Origin: Tetradesmus obliquus
Taxonomy: Eukaryota; Chlorophyta; Chlorophyceae; Sphaeropleales; Scenedesmaceae
DNA length: 64,000 bases
Reading direction: 5' to 3'
Assembly: GCA_030272155.1 (NCBI GenBank)
Contig: CP126197.1
Coordinates: 1,364,001 to 1,428,000, forward strand
Shown one piece after another: positions 47,491 through 61,300 of this stretch. The notes under the pieces were generated by a model, which saw nothing but the letters and a program-made list of their open reading frames with translations, did no database searches and had not been told where the DNA came from. Each line of letters opens with the position of its first letter. The first letter of the stretch is position 1. Position numbers and translations under genes: made by a program.

Positions 47491-50400
47491 GCTGCTGCTG
47501 CTGATGATGATGCTGGTGCGTTGGTGCTTCTGATGGGTCTGGTGGGTTTGATGCTGCTGGGTGGGGTGGATGAGGCTGGAGGGGTGCGTGTGCATTGTCG
47601 CAGCAGGGAGTGTGTGGGTGATGATGCCAATTTGTGCATGGCTTGGTCGAATGGTGTTAGTGGGTGAGCCAGCTGGTGGGTGTCAGGAGCAGCTGCAGCT
47701 GGTGGCGCGCGTGTTGACGCACGTATGCATTGGGATAAATGAAACCACCGCAGTTGGCGCTGGCGCTGGCACTGTAACATACTGAGGCTGTTGCATCGTG
47801 CTGCTGCGATACTAGTGCATGCCTGGGCGCTCTCTTTAATACGCACACGGCTATTGACCAAGCACACTGCTGCCGCAACCATGCTTCTTCACATGCTGGT
47901 TCAGCTTTGTGTATGTGGGCCTCTAATGCGGTCTTGTGGTGGCTCATTTTCTATACAGCTGTTTGACATTGGCCAAGTAGTATGTCCCCGGCTATGCACT
48001 GCCATGTCCTCAGCGCCTATTACGTAGCACGTGCCTAAACTGCTGCAGGGACTCCAGAATACGATTCTTGCGATCTGGCTGTCTGACGACAGCTGTGTAA
48101 CATGTAGGCTTGTTGGTTACCAGAAATCTAGTTTCAAGCAAACATGTAGATTCAAGTACTGGCGGTGGTTGCTTACAACATGCAAATGCATTCAGCTCTT
48201 CAAACTACATCCTTGAGATGCTGTGCAGCAGCCATGAACACTCACACAGGGACAACTGTACACAACAGCCTGCAGCTGCCAACAGGGCAGAGACAACGGC
48301 CCTCTCTGCCAATTATAAAATGATAGAGCACCTGCTAGTTCTGCCAGAACCCGGGGCTCAGTGCTGCAGTATTCAGTCCTGATCCGTCAGCAGCGGCTGT
48401 TGCCAAATCAACACCAGCATGCCACCCGGTGGCAGCTACTAAACTAGTACGTGTCCTGAAAGCAGGCAGTGAGCTCTGTTATTGACTTCGACACTCTTCC
48501 ACTCCGTAACAACCCTGGTGTACTACGCCAGCTCAACATGCAACTCAACAGTCGACTTTGCAACTGGCAAACCGGCTGCAGACATGCAGCACAACATAGA
48601 TTGTGTTTGAAGCATGTACCCTGTGCACACTGACCACCAGTCGACGGCTTAATCAAAAGCTTCTGCTGCCAGCACACCATGCCATGAGGGCCTCAACCCC
48701 TCCGCTCACTTCAGACACACATGCAACGTCCCTCATAAGTTGGACAGGTGCTGTTGCATGTGCCAGCTGGCACCTGTTGCTACCCATGCATAGGCTAGCC
48801 TGGAGGCACGATCTACTACGAGTGGTGCAGCCCAACACATAAATCCAACACTGCCCTCCACACTGAAACCATGGTGTCATTCGGAAGTGTACGAACAAGA
48901 ACAAAGCGTGCCGTGCCACACATGGCGTGCGTGCTTCTGGGGCAGCACCACACCAGAAGCAGTACAAACACATTGCATTGAACCGGACACGGCAATTAGT
49001 CAAGCAAACAATCAGCGAAAGCAAGCATGGCAGTGTGCCCAAACTTCATTGTGCCCTTGTGAGCTGCATTGAAACAACATTCCAGACAGGCTGGAGCCTG
49101 CAACACGACAGAGCTCTACAGGTGTCTGCTGTATCTATGAACTGACAAGCACTTTCCACACATAAGGTGTGGTGGCTGCCGCAGAAACTGAGCTGCAGTC
49201 CTGCCAACCCAAACTGACGATCAGCCTGCGGGGCATGCTACAACAAGAGCAGTGCCTGGGTAGCTAGCTGCATCAAGGCTGCAGCAATGCAGCTGGCTGC
49301 TTTTTAAGTGCCAGTATCCCAAGTAGCTTTTCAAAACGTGGCTCCCAGAGATACGTGCAAGCTGTGGGGCAAAAACAGCCACACAAGTAGCACTGGAGCG
49401 CAGCATGCCACAAGGGCAACATATTACTGAGCTACGTCCAAGGGCAGTGCATATTGGCTGCACATAGCAAGCGAAAACACAGCTGACACACACAGCCTGA
49501 TTGTCCGCACCCACAAAGAGAGTCTGCTACGCTTCAAAAGTGACTAGCCATTCACCTATCAGGAATGCACAGCATGTCAGCAAAGGCTTAGCATGCGGAA
49601 AGGTATGCCAAGCTTTAGGGCATAGATACAGCCACCATATTACTACTTGGCGGCAGTAGCACCATCAGTATGCCACCAACTACGCCATGCATAACACCAA
49701 GCAACAGCACATAGCAGCAAAAGGCATTGCGGCACCTGAGCAACCTCACAAGTGCTGCATCGACTCTAGAGCAGTGCTGACCTCACGAAGGCGCAAGCAA
49801 AGGAGCACGGTGCGTATGATTAATACCGTGTATCATGGGAGCGCCGCAATGGGCAGCAGCTCAACCAGGATACAGCACAGTGCAGACATCCACACCCTGG
49901 CTTTCAGGAGCAATAAATACAACTCTAAAACACGCATGCAAGGCAACAACTGGTGACTTCTATCAGGCACAGGCGTCAGCCTTCATGCCTTTGCTGAGCA
50001 AGGCAACGCAACAACAGCTCTAGATGCATCTACGAGGTAGTAGCCCAACTGTGCTGAGCAACACCAGAAACGACGCATAGCTGCATAATCCTCGTAACAT
50101 CATGAACAACCTAAGCAGCGGCACAGCCATTTGAAGCGGTGCACATTTACTCTTCGCGCAACCTCTAGCAGCATGGTGCATAGTGAAACAATGCAGTGGC
50201 AGCGAGGCAAGGGGCAAAGGTCAGGCAGCCTACAGCAGACGATGCACATACTTATTACAGTCGCACGGGCCTGAAGCACAACACAATCTAACAACAAGCA
50301 TGCAAGGCAACAACACGTTTCTCCTAAACAGCCAAACAATGCAAGCAGTACTGGTGTAAGCCAGGCACAGCAACAGCACTGTGTTACTGAGAGGGGCCTA

Positions 50401-52217
50401 AGAGCCAGTAGGAGCCCCACAGAGGGCACTACTAGCGCCCATAGCTAGTATCTATAGTGCATCCGAGCGCAGGGGCTGCAGACACGCCGAAAGCTGCTGT
50501 GCTTTTCATCATGTAACACAGCACCTGTCCCGCTGCATTACTGAGGCAAGCAGAGAGCATGCAGAAGCCCCACAGAGGGCACTACTAGTGCCCATAGGTA
50601 GTTTGTAAAGAGCACAGGACCTGCAGACGCTCCCATAGCTGCTATGCCTTTAGCTCACACAACAAAGCAACTGGCGCACTGCAACATAATGTAGTTTCAA
50701 GCCGGGTAGCATTTCAACAGGCACACTCTGCACAACATGCACACCAGTGCAGACGCACATGCTGGCTCAAAGTGACACACAACTATGCTGTGGGGTTCTG
50801 TGGGCTGCCAAACAGACTATTGCTGAGCAAAGTACCAGTATGGCTGCGTGGAAAGGAGAACATTGGGTTGCATGTGGCTGCAAGACCGCCACACAAAGCG
50901 CTGAGGGGTGCAGAAAGAAGCCTTCTTTCTTCTGAGAAGACAAGCTGTGTGCTGGAACAGCCAATTCACCCCAAATGCATGAGAACGGCCTTGCCAAAAT
51001 TCTGCTGTACAACGCGTAGCTGTGCACACAGCAACTGGCATGAGCATGCGTCGATGTGCATTGGGTTGCTTCCGCATGTAGCAGGCATTATGCACGGGTG
51101 GCGTCTGCCGAGTGATTGAAACAGCAACACAACAGTAGATGCTGCAGCATGTACACGCGCGCTGACTTTAAGTGCGCATGCTCAGCACAACTTCTCAAGG
51201 TAGCACATGCAGCAGCAGCAGCAGCAGCAGCATGTATTTAGATTGGTTCTGCACAGCCATTGAGCAGGGTGCTGCCAGTACCTAACAAAGGCTGTAAGCC
51301 TGATATGCAGTTTCCTACCAAACAAACAGCAAGAGTTGAAAGGGATGTTCCTCTTCAACAGCAGCAATGACAACAACACCAGCAGCAGCCAGCCCGCCGA
51401 GCATGATGCATCCAACAGCTGGAAAAAACCTGGCAACCCCACTAACTACGATCAGCAACTGAACCACCAACATTTAACCAGTACACGACACAGATCGTGT
51501 ACTACGCTGTGCAAGCGGTGATGTCAAGGCTGCTGCCAGAAGTCGATGCTGCTGACAGCACATGCCTCTCTACCATGCAGCGGACCATAGCATGGCTTAA
51601 CACAGCACAGACTGTGCTACCCAGCCATGATGACACCTCCAGTCAGGCAGCGTGGGCTGCACAGCACCACTCGCCTTTGCAGCTGCACACACCACGGCAT
51701 ACCACAGCACACTGCTATGCGGGCTTTACACCTCAACGCCAACACCATCTTGCAAGCAGCAGCGGCAGCTGGTGATGATGGTGAAGATGGTGGTGGTTGT
51801 GGCAACGTTGTGCCACCAATGCCTGGCGCTGCTGGGATGGCATTCCGAATGTGAGGGCCTCACAGTGCCACCCCTCCCCTGCTCGCCAGCCCACCGCTGG
51901 CCCTTCTCACAGTACCACCCAACCCCTCCCCACGCCACAGTACAACCTTCTCACAGTACCACCCCACCCCACCCCTCCCCTCCCAACCCCACCCCACACT
52001 GCCACCCCTCCCTTCTCACAGTACCACTCCTGCCCTCCTCGCCAACCCACCCACTCCTCAACAAACAGAGGGCAGAGACTCCAAGAACCAGGAAAGTACA
52101 GCAAGCCCAATGCCAACCTTCTCTGGGCCTGCTTCACAGCGTGAACTTCCTGCTGCACAGCGCGAACTTTCTGCTTCACAGCGCGAACTTTCTGCTTCAC
52201 AGCGCGAACTTCCTGCT
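47255..52217. other. Gene-poor interval between converging SERINC and NRPS-like genes
   Basis: Apart from two copies of the SERINC 3' end (to 47490) and a 21-bp tandem repeat (52142-52217), no exon could be supported on either strand. Open frames are short and lack consistent splice context. A direct repeat of about 40 bp (AGCCCCACAGAGGGCACTAC...) is seen near 50412-50452 and 50567-50607. A C/A-rich, CACCCC-rich stretch lies at about 51870-52040. Confidence 0.5.
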
Positions 52218-52225
52218 TCACAGAG
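52142..52225. repeat. 21-bp tandem repeat overlapping the stop codon of the NRPS-like gene
   Basis: About four units of TTCACAGCGCGAACTTTCTGC, the last spanning the end of the final coding exon (stop at 52218-52220). Each unit carries a TGA on the minus strand, so the stop-codon segment itself seems to have been tandemly duplicated into the 3' UTR. Confidence 0.75.
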
Positions 52226-55200
52226 CAAACTTGATGGAGGGCATCGCCAGGCTTGCAGGCACGCCCTGCCAGGTGGCACCAGCAGGCACAGTCTCCCCCT
52301 TCATCACCTGCACACAGGCAGATAGGCAGACAACAGCGGGAGAGGTTGATCAGCTCATCGTATACGAACCTTACGGTGACAGTCGCATTGCAGTATGACG
52401 CAGTGTGGCACCAGCCGGCACCGTCTCGCCCTTCATGGCCTGCACACCAACAAACAGATCACAGCACCGGAGGTTCCTCAGGTGGCTCAGGTTGCCTGAT
52501 GTCCCCAACCCCACTCACCAGTGACATCTCCCGCAACGTGGCGTGCTCCTCCATGGCCGCATCCGGCAGCACCGCAAGCATGTGAAGGCCCAACAGCGCA
52601 CTAGACTGGCTGATGCACAGGCAACAGCAATCCCGGGCTTGTAGTAATAGGCTCACCAGCATCATGATGCCGCAGGGCGTGTTGCTGCAAACAAGGGTGT
52701 GCATTGTGCTCTACGGTGCTCACTCTCCTTTTCTGGTCTCAGACCATGTGTTCTTGTTGTGGCTCATACCATCTAAGATGGTTCCAGGACCCACATGTAA
52801 CTATGAGTGAGTGAGTGACTACCCAGGCCGCTCTGCAGCTCCTGGGTAAGTTAAGGCTAAGAGGGTGTGTATGGCCAGGGGCAGCGCCCCTGGGCTCCAC
52901 ACCCTCTACCTGTCCACTTGCGCCCTAGGGCACAAGCGGGGTGTATCGCTGTCGTGCGCTCATCTAAACCGTGGCTTTTTGCGGTGGTCTGGCTCGCCGG
53001 TGCCGTGCTTTCGTTTCTTTGCGGGGTTTGGGTTTGGCTGTGCTGGTCTTGCGCCCGTACGTTTCCTTGCTGCCGTCATGATCGCCTTACGTTGCCTCCA
53101 TATCTTCTGCATGTTGGTCACCGCTGAGAAGTGCAGTTTCTTTGCCAGTGTTGCTAATCGTGGTCCTTCTACCCCTAGTTGGTGTTCCATTGTGTCTATT
53201 GTCTCCTTGTATATCACCCCAGTCACCCCTAGTAGAATCGGCGCAACTGTAATTCTGCAGTCTGGGTCGTGTGTAGCAAACAGCTCTCTCAGCGCGGCAT
53301 GCTGGTCCTGTGCGCGTTGCCGCTGGGGTTCTGGGTCTGTGTCTTTGCAGTATTTGATCTCTGCAATGACGTAATTCATCTGACTGCTCATGCCGTCCAT
53401 CTTCTGCATCAGAATGTCAGGGATGCTGCCTGTGTAGGCTTGCAGTGCACTGCGCAGAGCTGGGGGCATGTTTGTGGGGAGGTCAGTGTCTCGCAGGTAG
53501 CGGTTACATGGCAGGCGTGCTGGGACTTCGCCGTCTGGCCACCGTCTTCGGATGCCCACGTCTGTCAGCAAAATAGCACTAGCGCCTGAGCTTTTGTATA
53601 TTGCTTCCACAATCAGGGACCCTGCTGCATTGTGGCGGCCGGTGACAGTAGTAGATAGCCTAGGGCATCCGCTGATGGCATGGTGGCAGCTGTCTGTGTC
53701 GCCACACCTGAGGGGGCACATGGGACTCTTTACCACATACATGTAACTATCCCCTCTCAAACATAGCAGCACCCGATGCTCCCTTGCTCTGTGCTACCCA
53801 CATTGCCTGCCACATGCAACCGCCAAACACATGTACAACAGCTCACCAGTGACATCTCGCGCAGCGTGGCGTAGTCCTCCATCGCAGCGTCCGGCAGCAC
53901 TGCGGACAGCGCGCCAATCGTGACCTGCTTGCCGATCGTGATGGGCCGAACCTTGACGTGGCGAGCCTCCACTGTGTGTGTCAGCAGGAACGCTCCGTCT
54001 CCGATGACAGTGCCGTCTCCAATGGTGACCTGGTGGTATTCAGCCAGCACACGCCGGTCAAAATAGAAAAGAAAGAGGCAGGTTGAGGCAGGCAAGTTAA
54101 GGCAGGCAGGTTTTGAACCTATGCAATTGGTACGTGTATGCAGGGCAGTGAACGGGCAAAACAAAATGCAGACATCGTAATGTTGGATCTGGTAGGTGAC
54201 ATGCATCACAACTCAAAGCCAGCAACTTTGCAGGAAGGCACACGGCTGCAGGGCCGAGCCAGGCGCTGGCTAAGCATGCATGATGAACGATCCGCGTGCT
54301 CTCCATTGACAGCTTCGGGATGCAGCTGCATCACTTAGGGACGGCTAGGGACAATATAGGCACAGGTTAGGGATGCGTGCCTCGCCACAGTGTCCGATGC
54401 TGACCATGTAACACCATGTAACACGGCATGTAACACCTCTATCTATCTATGACAGTTGTGTCTCCAATGCTGACCTGGTAACACCATGTAACACCATGTA
54501 ACAACCACTATCTATCTATGACAGTTGTGTCTCTCATGCTGACCTGGTCGTACTCTGCCACCACGCCGCCCAGGCAGAAGACATCCTTGCCCACTGTGCT
54601 GCCCATGGCGCGCAGGTACCAGTTGTACAGCTGCACAGGCAAACAGGCAGGCAGGCAGGCAGGCAGACACATGTTCGCCCCATCTTCAATCTTTTTCTAG
54701 GCAGAAGACGTCCTTGCCCACTGTGCTGCCCATTGCGCGCAGGTACCAGTTGTACAGCTGCAGACAAACAGGCGGGATGGGAGGGGAAGCAGCACGGGCA
54801 GCCAGGGCAACATGACATCAGAATAAGCAAAAATGCTACAAATCTGCCCAGGCAGAAGACATCCTTGCCTACTGTGCTGCCCATGGCGCGCAGGTACCAG
54901 TTGTACAGCTGCAGACAAACAGGCGGGATGGGAGGGGAAAAAGCAGGGCAGCCAGGGCAATATCTGACATCAGATTCTGATGATCAGAATAGGCAAAATG
55001 CTACAAATCCACCCGTGCAGAAGACATCCTTGCTTACTGTGCTGCCAATGGCTCGCAGGTACCGAGCTGTGCAGCTGCAGGCATGCACAAGGCAGGCAGA
55101 CAGGTTGGGGCAGGCGGTTTGAGGTAGGCAAAAGAGAAAGACACGTGTAGGCAGGGGGGGGGGGCAGGCACCAGTTGTACAGCTGCAGGCATGGAAGAAA

Positions 55201-57990
55201 AGGCCGGGTTGGGGCAGGCAGGCGGGTTGAGGTAGGCAAACAGGGAATGGCACTGTAGCCACTGTAGGTAGGGCAGCAAATGGGGATCGCAAGGCACGTT
55301 GAGGGCATCTGGCGGTCTGCAGCAGAACCATGCTGCCTGCACACTGGCCTGAAAAGACTTCGCCAGGCCCAGCATGTGATTGGTTCTCTCTCACACAATC
55401 ATGTCCACAGCAGACACGCACCAGTGAGCCCTTGAACCCGTTGAAGTCCGCGTACAGGTGCACGTTGATGCACAGCAGCTGTCAACACGCCGCGCTCACC
55501 CCAACATCCTAAACAATTGGAATTGCTACTGCCAATGTGTACAAACGCACAATGCACTCACCAGTGAGCCCTTGAAGCCGTTGAAGTCCGCGTACAGGTG
55601 CGCGTTGATGCACAGCAGCTGCCCCCCCCCCCCCCCAACATCCCTAAACAATTGGAATTGCTACTGCCAATGCACAATGCACTCACCAGTGAGCCCTTGA
55701 AGCCGTTGAAGTCTGCGTACAGGTGCGCGTTGATGCACAGCAGCTGCCAGCACGCCGCGCCCACGCTCTTGAAGATGGGCCGCATCCCGGCACTGTTGGG
55801 CATCAGCAGCCACTTCAAGCCTGCCAGGTACGCCAGGAACACGCTGAAGCCAAACACCAGGAAGAACGGCGCCCAGGCAGCTCCCAAAAAGTAGCCGTAA
55901 TGGAAGAGCACGTAGAAGCCAAGGATTGCGGCTGGCAGACTCATCATGGAAGTGGTTGTCACGAAGATGGTGTTGGAGAAGGCGATGTACAGCACGTTGT
56001 AGAGGGCGTACTGCCAGCGGGGAAGCAGGCGGGAGGCCGCGGACTCAAACTTGCCGGAGGCAAGGCCGGCCTCCACGTCAGCACCTGCACCGCCAGCCCT
56101 GCAGAGTAATTGAAAAAGGCACACCAGATGCATTTGAACGTCTGTGATTGGTTCAAGATGTTGTACAACGCGTACTGCCAGGTGAGCAGCAGGCGGGATG
56201 CAGCTGCCTCGCACTTGCCGCCTCTACATCAGCGCCTGCGCCAAACCCCCTGCAGCAGATGAAACTACACAATACACATAGCCACGCCAGTGTATCACCT
56301 GGTGTTTGGGTCCAGCAGAGAGGCTGATGACCAGCATAAAGCTGCAAACTATAAGCTTATTGAGCTATGAATCGGTGCAAAGCTTAAACCAACAAAAAAC
56401 TTCCCCCAGTCGACAGCAGGGGCAGCAGTGCCACCTCAGCTTGAAGCCCTGCATGGTGTTGGAATGATCCTCACAGTGCTGCCCAGCAACTCAGTGTGCC
56501 AAAACCTACAGAAGCTTGTTTAGACCGCCAGCTGTTGCCTGACTCTCACCTCAGCTTGAAGCTGCCCAGGGTGATGGAGTAGTCCTCGAAATGCTGATCA
56601 GCAACTCAAAACTGTCAAAAGCTGCAAAGCTTGCTGAAGCAAGATGCATTTTCACATCCTCACCTGATTTTGAATCCTCCCAGGGTGATGGAGTAGTCCT
56701 GAAATTGCTGTTCAGCAACTCAAACTGTCAAAAGCTGCAACAGCTTGCTGCAGCAACATGCATCATCATATCCTCACCTCAGCTTGAATCCTCCCAGGGT
56801 GATGGACTAGTCCTCAAAGTGCTGGTCAGCAATTGTTAAGGCCAAAACACTGCCAAAGTGTGTTCTTAATGTACATTGCTGCCTCATGCTCACCTCAGCT
56901 TGAAGCCTCCCAGGGTGATGGAGTAGTCCTCAAAGTGCTGGTCGGGTGCGCCATAAGTGAACACGCCCAGGCAGGCGTTCTTGCCCACTGTGGTGCCTGG
57001 CAGCAGCGTGCAGTCGTTTGTGACGTCACAGGCCTCTCCCAGCACGACTGGGGCGGTGCGGCCAGAGGTAGCTCCAATGACAGTGACCATGCTGCAGGCA
57101 GGCGACAAAAAGGTTGGCAAACCACTCTTAGTGTTTGAATGTTGCAGGAGCCACACACGCCTCCCTAAGCACCACGGGGGCTGTGCGGCCAGGCGTGGCA
57201 CCAAAGACGGCCACCATGCAGCAGGTGGGAAGCAGTCAGTCAGAATCAAAGGTTTCAGAACAACAGTTGCCGATGTCAGCTGTTTGCGATGAGGCACATG
57301 CCTCTCCCAGCACCACAGGGGCGGGGCGGCCTGAGGTAGCTCCAATGACAGTGATCATGCTGCACTCAAGTCAGGTGGACAGTGTGGGCAGGCAGGAAAC
57401 CCAGGTGTAAATGCACACTAGTTCATATGATCTGTTTGCAGGACGCCACAGGCCCCTCCCAGCACCACTCAAGCGGTGCGGCCAGGCGAAGCGCGCATGA
57501 TTTGTGACCATGCTGCAGGCAGGCAGGCAGGCAGGCAGTAATACTACAGCGGCACACACAGATACCAAAGCACCATGAACTGGCAACTCCCTGGCAGCAG
57601 CCTCACCTGCACATGCTCGCAGTGTCCTCCACATAGAACAGCTCAAACTAGCTGCAGCGCAGACGGCCGCCTCCATGACAGTGCATGCCAGGCGTTTTCG
57701 CCGCACGTACCCTGTTTACAGGAAGAAAACAAGCTGTCAGCTTTTGGCGGCAGCGTTACCTGCACATGCTCGCGGTGTCCTCCACTTGAAAGAGCTCAAA
57801 CTCGCTGCAGCGGAACATTTCACTGAGCCAGCACTGCCGGCCAATCTTGGCCCCCAGCGCCCGCAGCCAGGCGTTGTAGATCTCTGTGGAGGTGAACTGC
57901 CAGATGATGGACTGGAAGGGGCCAGCAATGAGGCACTTGAAGAGGTGGCGGCGCCATGCCAGCCACAGCCCGCCTGTTAGTTAAGCAGGA

Positions 57991-58073
<83 letters not shown>

Positions 58074-58350
58074 TCAGGGGGATGGATGGATCAATGCGCA
58101 TACATTCATGTGATAATGCAGTTGCAACGCCAATTTTTTTGGGTGCTGGTGAACTGCCAGATGATGGACTGGAAGGGGCCGGCGATGAGGCACTTGAACA
58201 GGTGGCGGCGCCATGCCAGCCACAGCCCGCCTGTTTGTTCAGCAGGTGCAGCATTGTGGGCATCAGCCGCAACAGCAAGAGCAGCAGCAGCAGCAGCAGC
58301 AGTAGCTGTGTTGGTTTGGGCGGCGGTAGGGCAGCATGACCAAAGCAGCT

Positions 58351-58398
<48 letters not shown>

Positions 58399-61300
58399 CG
58401 CAACACGCAGCTTGCGGCACGGCTCACCGTTCTTCATCTTCTCTTCGGTCGTGTGTGGCACCAGCAGCCACTTCAGCGGGATCATGCTCCACATGTAGAT
58501 GGTAGATGACACAAAGGCCGCGCCAGGAGCAATGAGCATCGAAAAGGCCATTGTCCACCAGAGCTTGTGGCAAGTGTCATAGATTGGGCCGCTGCTGCCG
58601 AGGCCTTCGGTGTAAGCACCGCCGATCCAGCAGGTGCGGGAAGCAATGATGACGTCGTGCCAGCTGTCGTAGTGCTGGCCCACAAACATCTCCACAAACT
58701 TGAGCCTGCACAAAGGTCACAAGAGATGCACGAAAGTACGTTATGCATATCACCAGCCTCAGGTTTAAAGCTGTGGCATCCAGCTGCCGTAGTGCTGGCC
58801 CACAAGCGTCTCCACAAAAAAGAGCCTGCATAGGCAGCAGAGGTGCATAGTTGTTACGTTACGTGACACACTCCACTCAACCAGGGAGTGGAAACCCCCA
58901 TCCAGAGCCAACGAAAGGCTCATAGTTGCTCCATGTGAGACTGAATCGACTTACTGATGAGGTTGCAGGTGGTGGCGACAAGCTTGCAGACTGATGCCTG
59001 GTCAACGCTGCAGTTCAACCCCAAACTATTGAAGTTTGCCACTAACCCTCCAGTATTCAAACCCTGATCGCCTCACCAGATGAGGATGCTGGGCACGATG
59101 CCCAGCCAGGCGAAGGGCTGGCAAACAAACAACTGATCAAACAAACCCTAAACGTACAACAAAACTAAAACACCCTATACCCTGAACTCTAAGCAGCTCA
59201 CCAGAGGTGCATTGGATGTACAGCTTGTTGCACACGTTTCTAGCTCAGCATGGGTTTGTTGTTGTGTGGTAGGGTCTTAATGGGCATGGCCAGCCTAAAC
59301 CCTTAGATTTGACCCCCGAACCCCACATATCAGAACTCTAAGCAGCTCACCAGATGAGGATGCTTGGCACGATGCCCAGCCAGGCGAAGGACGACACGAA
59401 GACCAGCAGCAGCACCGTGGCCATGCACAGCCACAGCGGCAGAACCTCGTGCTCGTTGCGCACCCTGGCATGCGCCTCCGCATCTGTTGTTTGGCCATGC
59501 AAAAAGCAGTAGCAAAAGCAGCAGATGTTCAGTTTACTGGCAAGGACAGCCCATCACGCTTGCTGTGCACCCTGGCGTGCCTCTCAGGTCTGTGGCGGTG
59601 TGTGCAAAAAGTGGTAAAGCAGGCAGCAGCACATTGTTGGGTGCCTGCAGTTGCAGCACAGTGGCCATGCACAGCCACAGGTGCAGCACCTCGTGCTCGC
59701 TGCGCACCCTGGCATGCGCCTCGGCATCTATAAAGATGCACAACAAGTTGTGGCAAGGCAGCATCACAAGCAGCAGAAGATGTTATTAGTTTGGGTGGCA
59801 AGTTGACTTGCAGATGCAGCACCTCGTGCTTGCTGCGCACCCTGGCATGCGCCTCCGCATCTGTTGTTTGGCCATGCAAAAAAGCAGCAGCAAAAGCAGC
59901 AGATGTTCAGTTTGCTGGCAGGGACAGCCCATCACGCTTGCTGCACACCCTGGCGTGCCTCTTGGGTCTGTGGCGGTGTGTGGAAATAGTGGCAAAACAG
60001 GCAGCATCACATTGTTGGGTGCCTGCAGTTGCAGCAGCACCGTGGCCACGCACAGCCACAGCGGCAGCACCTCATGCTCGCTGCGCACCCTGGCATGCGC
60101 CTGCGCATCTGTGGAGGATTGGCCAGAAGTGGAAGCAACAAAAGACAGTCTGTTAGTATGGTGGTCCGGTCGACTTGCAGGTGCAGCACATTGTGCTCGC
60201 TGCGCACCCTGGCATGCGCCTTGGCATCTGTACAGATGCACAACATGTTGTGGCAAGGCAGCATCACAAGCAGCAGAAGATCTGATTAGTTTGGGTGGCA
60301 AGTTGACTTGCAGGTGCAGCACCTCGTGCTTGCTGCGCACCCTGGCATGCGCCTCCGCATCTGTTGTTTGGCCATGCAAAAAAGCAGCAGCAAAAGCAGC
60401 AGATGTTCAGTTTGCTGGCAGGGACAGCCCATCACGGTTGCTGCACACCCTGGCGTGCCTCTTGGGTCTGTGGCGGTGTGTGGAAATAGTGGCAAAACAG
60501 GCAGCAGCACATTGTTGGGTGCCTGCAGTTGCAGCACAGTGGCCATGCACAGCCACAGGTGCAGCACCTCGTGCTCGCTGCGCACCCTGGCATGTGCCTG
60601 CGCATCTGTGGAGGCTTGGCCAGAAGTGGAAGCAACAAAAGACAGTCTGTTAGTATGGTGGTCCAGTCGACTTGCAGGTGCAGCACATTGTGCTCGCTGC
60701 GCACCCTGGCATGCGCCTTGGCATCTGCACAGATGCACAACATGTTGTGGCAAGGCAGCATCACAAGCAGCAGAAGATCTGATTAGTTTGGGTGGCTAGT
60801 TGACTGCAGGTGCAGCACCTCGTGCTCGCTGCGCACCCTGGCGTGCGCCTCAGCATCTGTGGAGCACAAGGCAGAAGTAGAAGCAGCAAAAGACAGTCTG
60901 TTAGTATGGTGGTCTGTTTGACTTGCAGGTGCAGCACCGTGTGCTCGCAGCGCACCCTGGCAGGCGTTGCGGCATCTGCTGCGGCGTGTGCTTTAAGCAG
61001 TAATACAAGCAGCTGCAATACAAGCAGCAGCAGCGGGTTGTGTGAGTTGCTGGTGCGTGGCAGAAGGCCACACTGCAAGGGCAGCTGTTGCACTAGCTAT
61101 CTTCAGCACCATCAGTTGTTCTGCAGCCTATTATTCACACATGCTCGTGCCTCCACCTGAGGGCCCTGCAGGCAGGCGCTGCGAGATGGTGCGGGGGCGT
61201 CAACATGCAGCCATCAGGCATCATTGGCGCATACCTCACACCCTGGCAACACACCCTCTCAGCAACCAGATAAATGTGGCTGGCGCAGCTCAACACACCT

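Noticed and set aside
53739..53772. Upstream extension of the LINE frame to a Met at 53772
   Set aside because: It crosses the target-site duplication into host intron sequence, so this start codon is not part of the element.
59440..60975. Regularly spaced repeats resembling a CRISPR-type array
   Set aside because: The repeats are degenerate exon-edge copies in frame with a neighbouring exon, the spacers are themselves duplicated, and the genome is eukaryotic.
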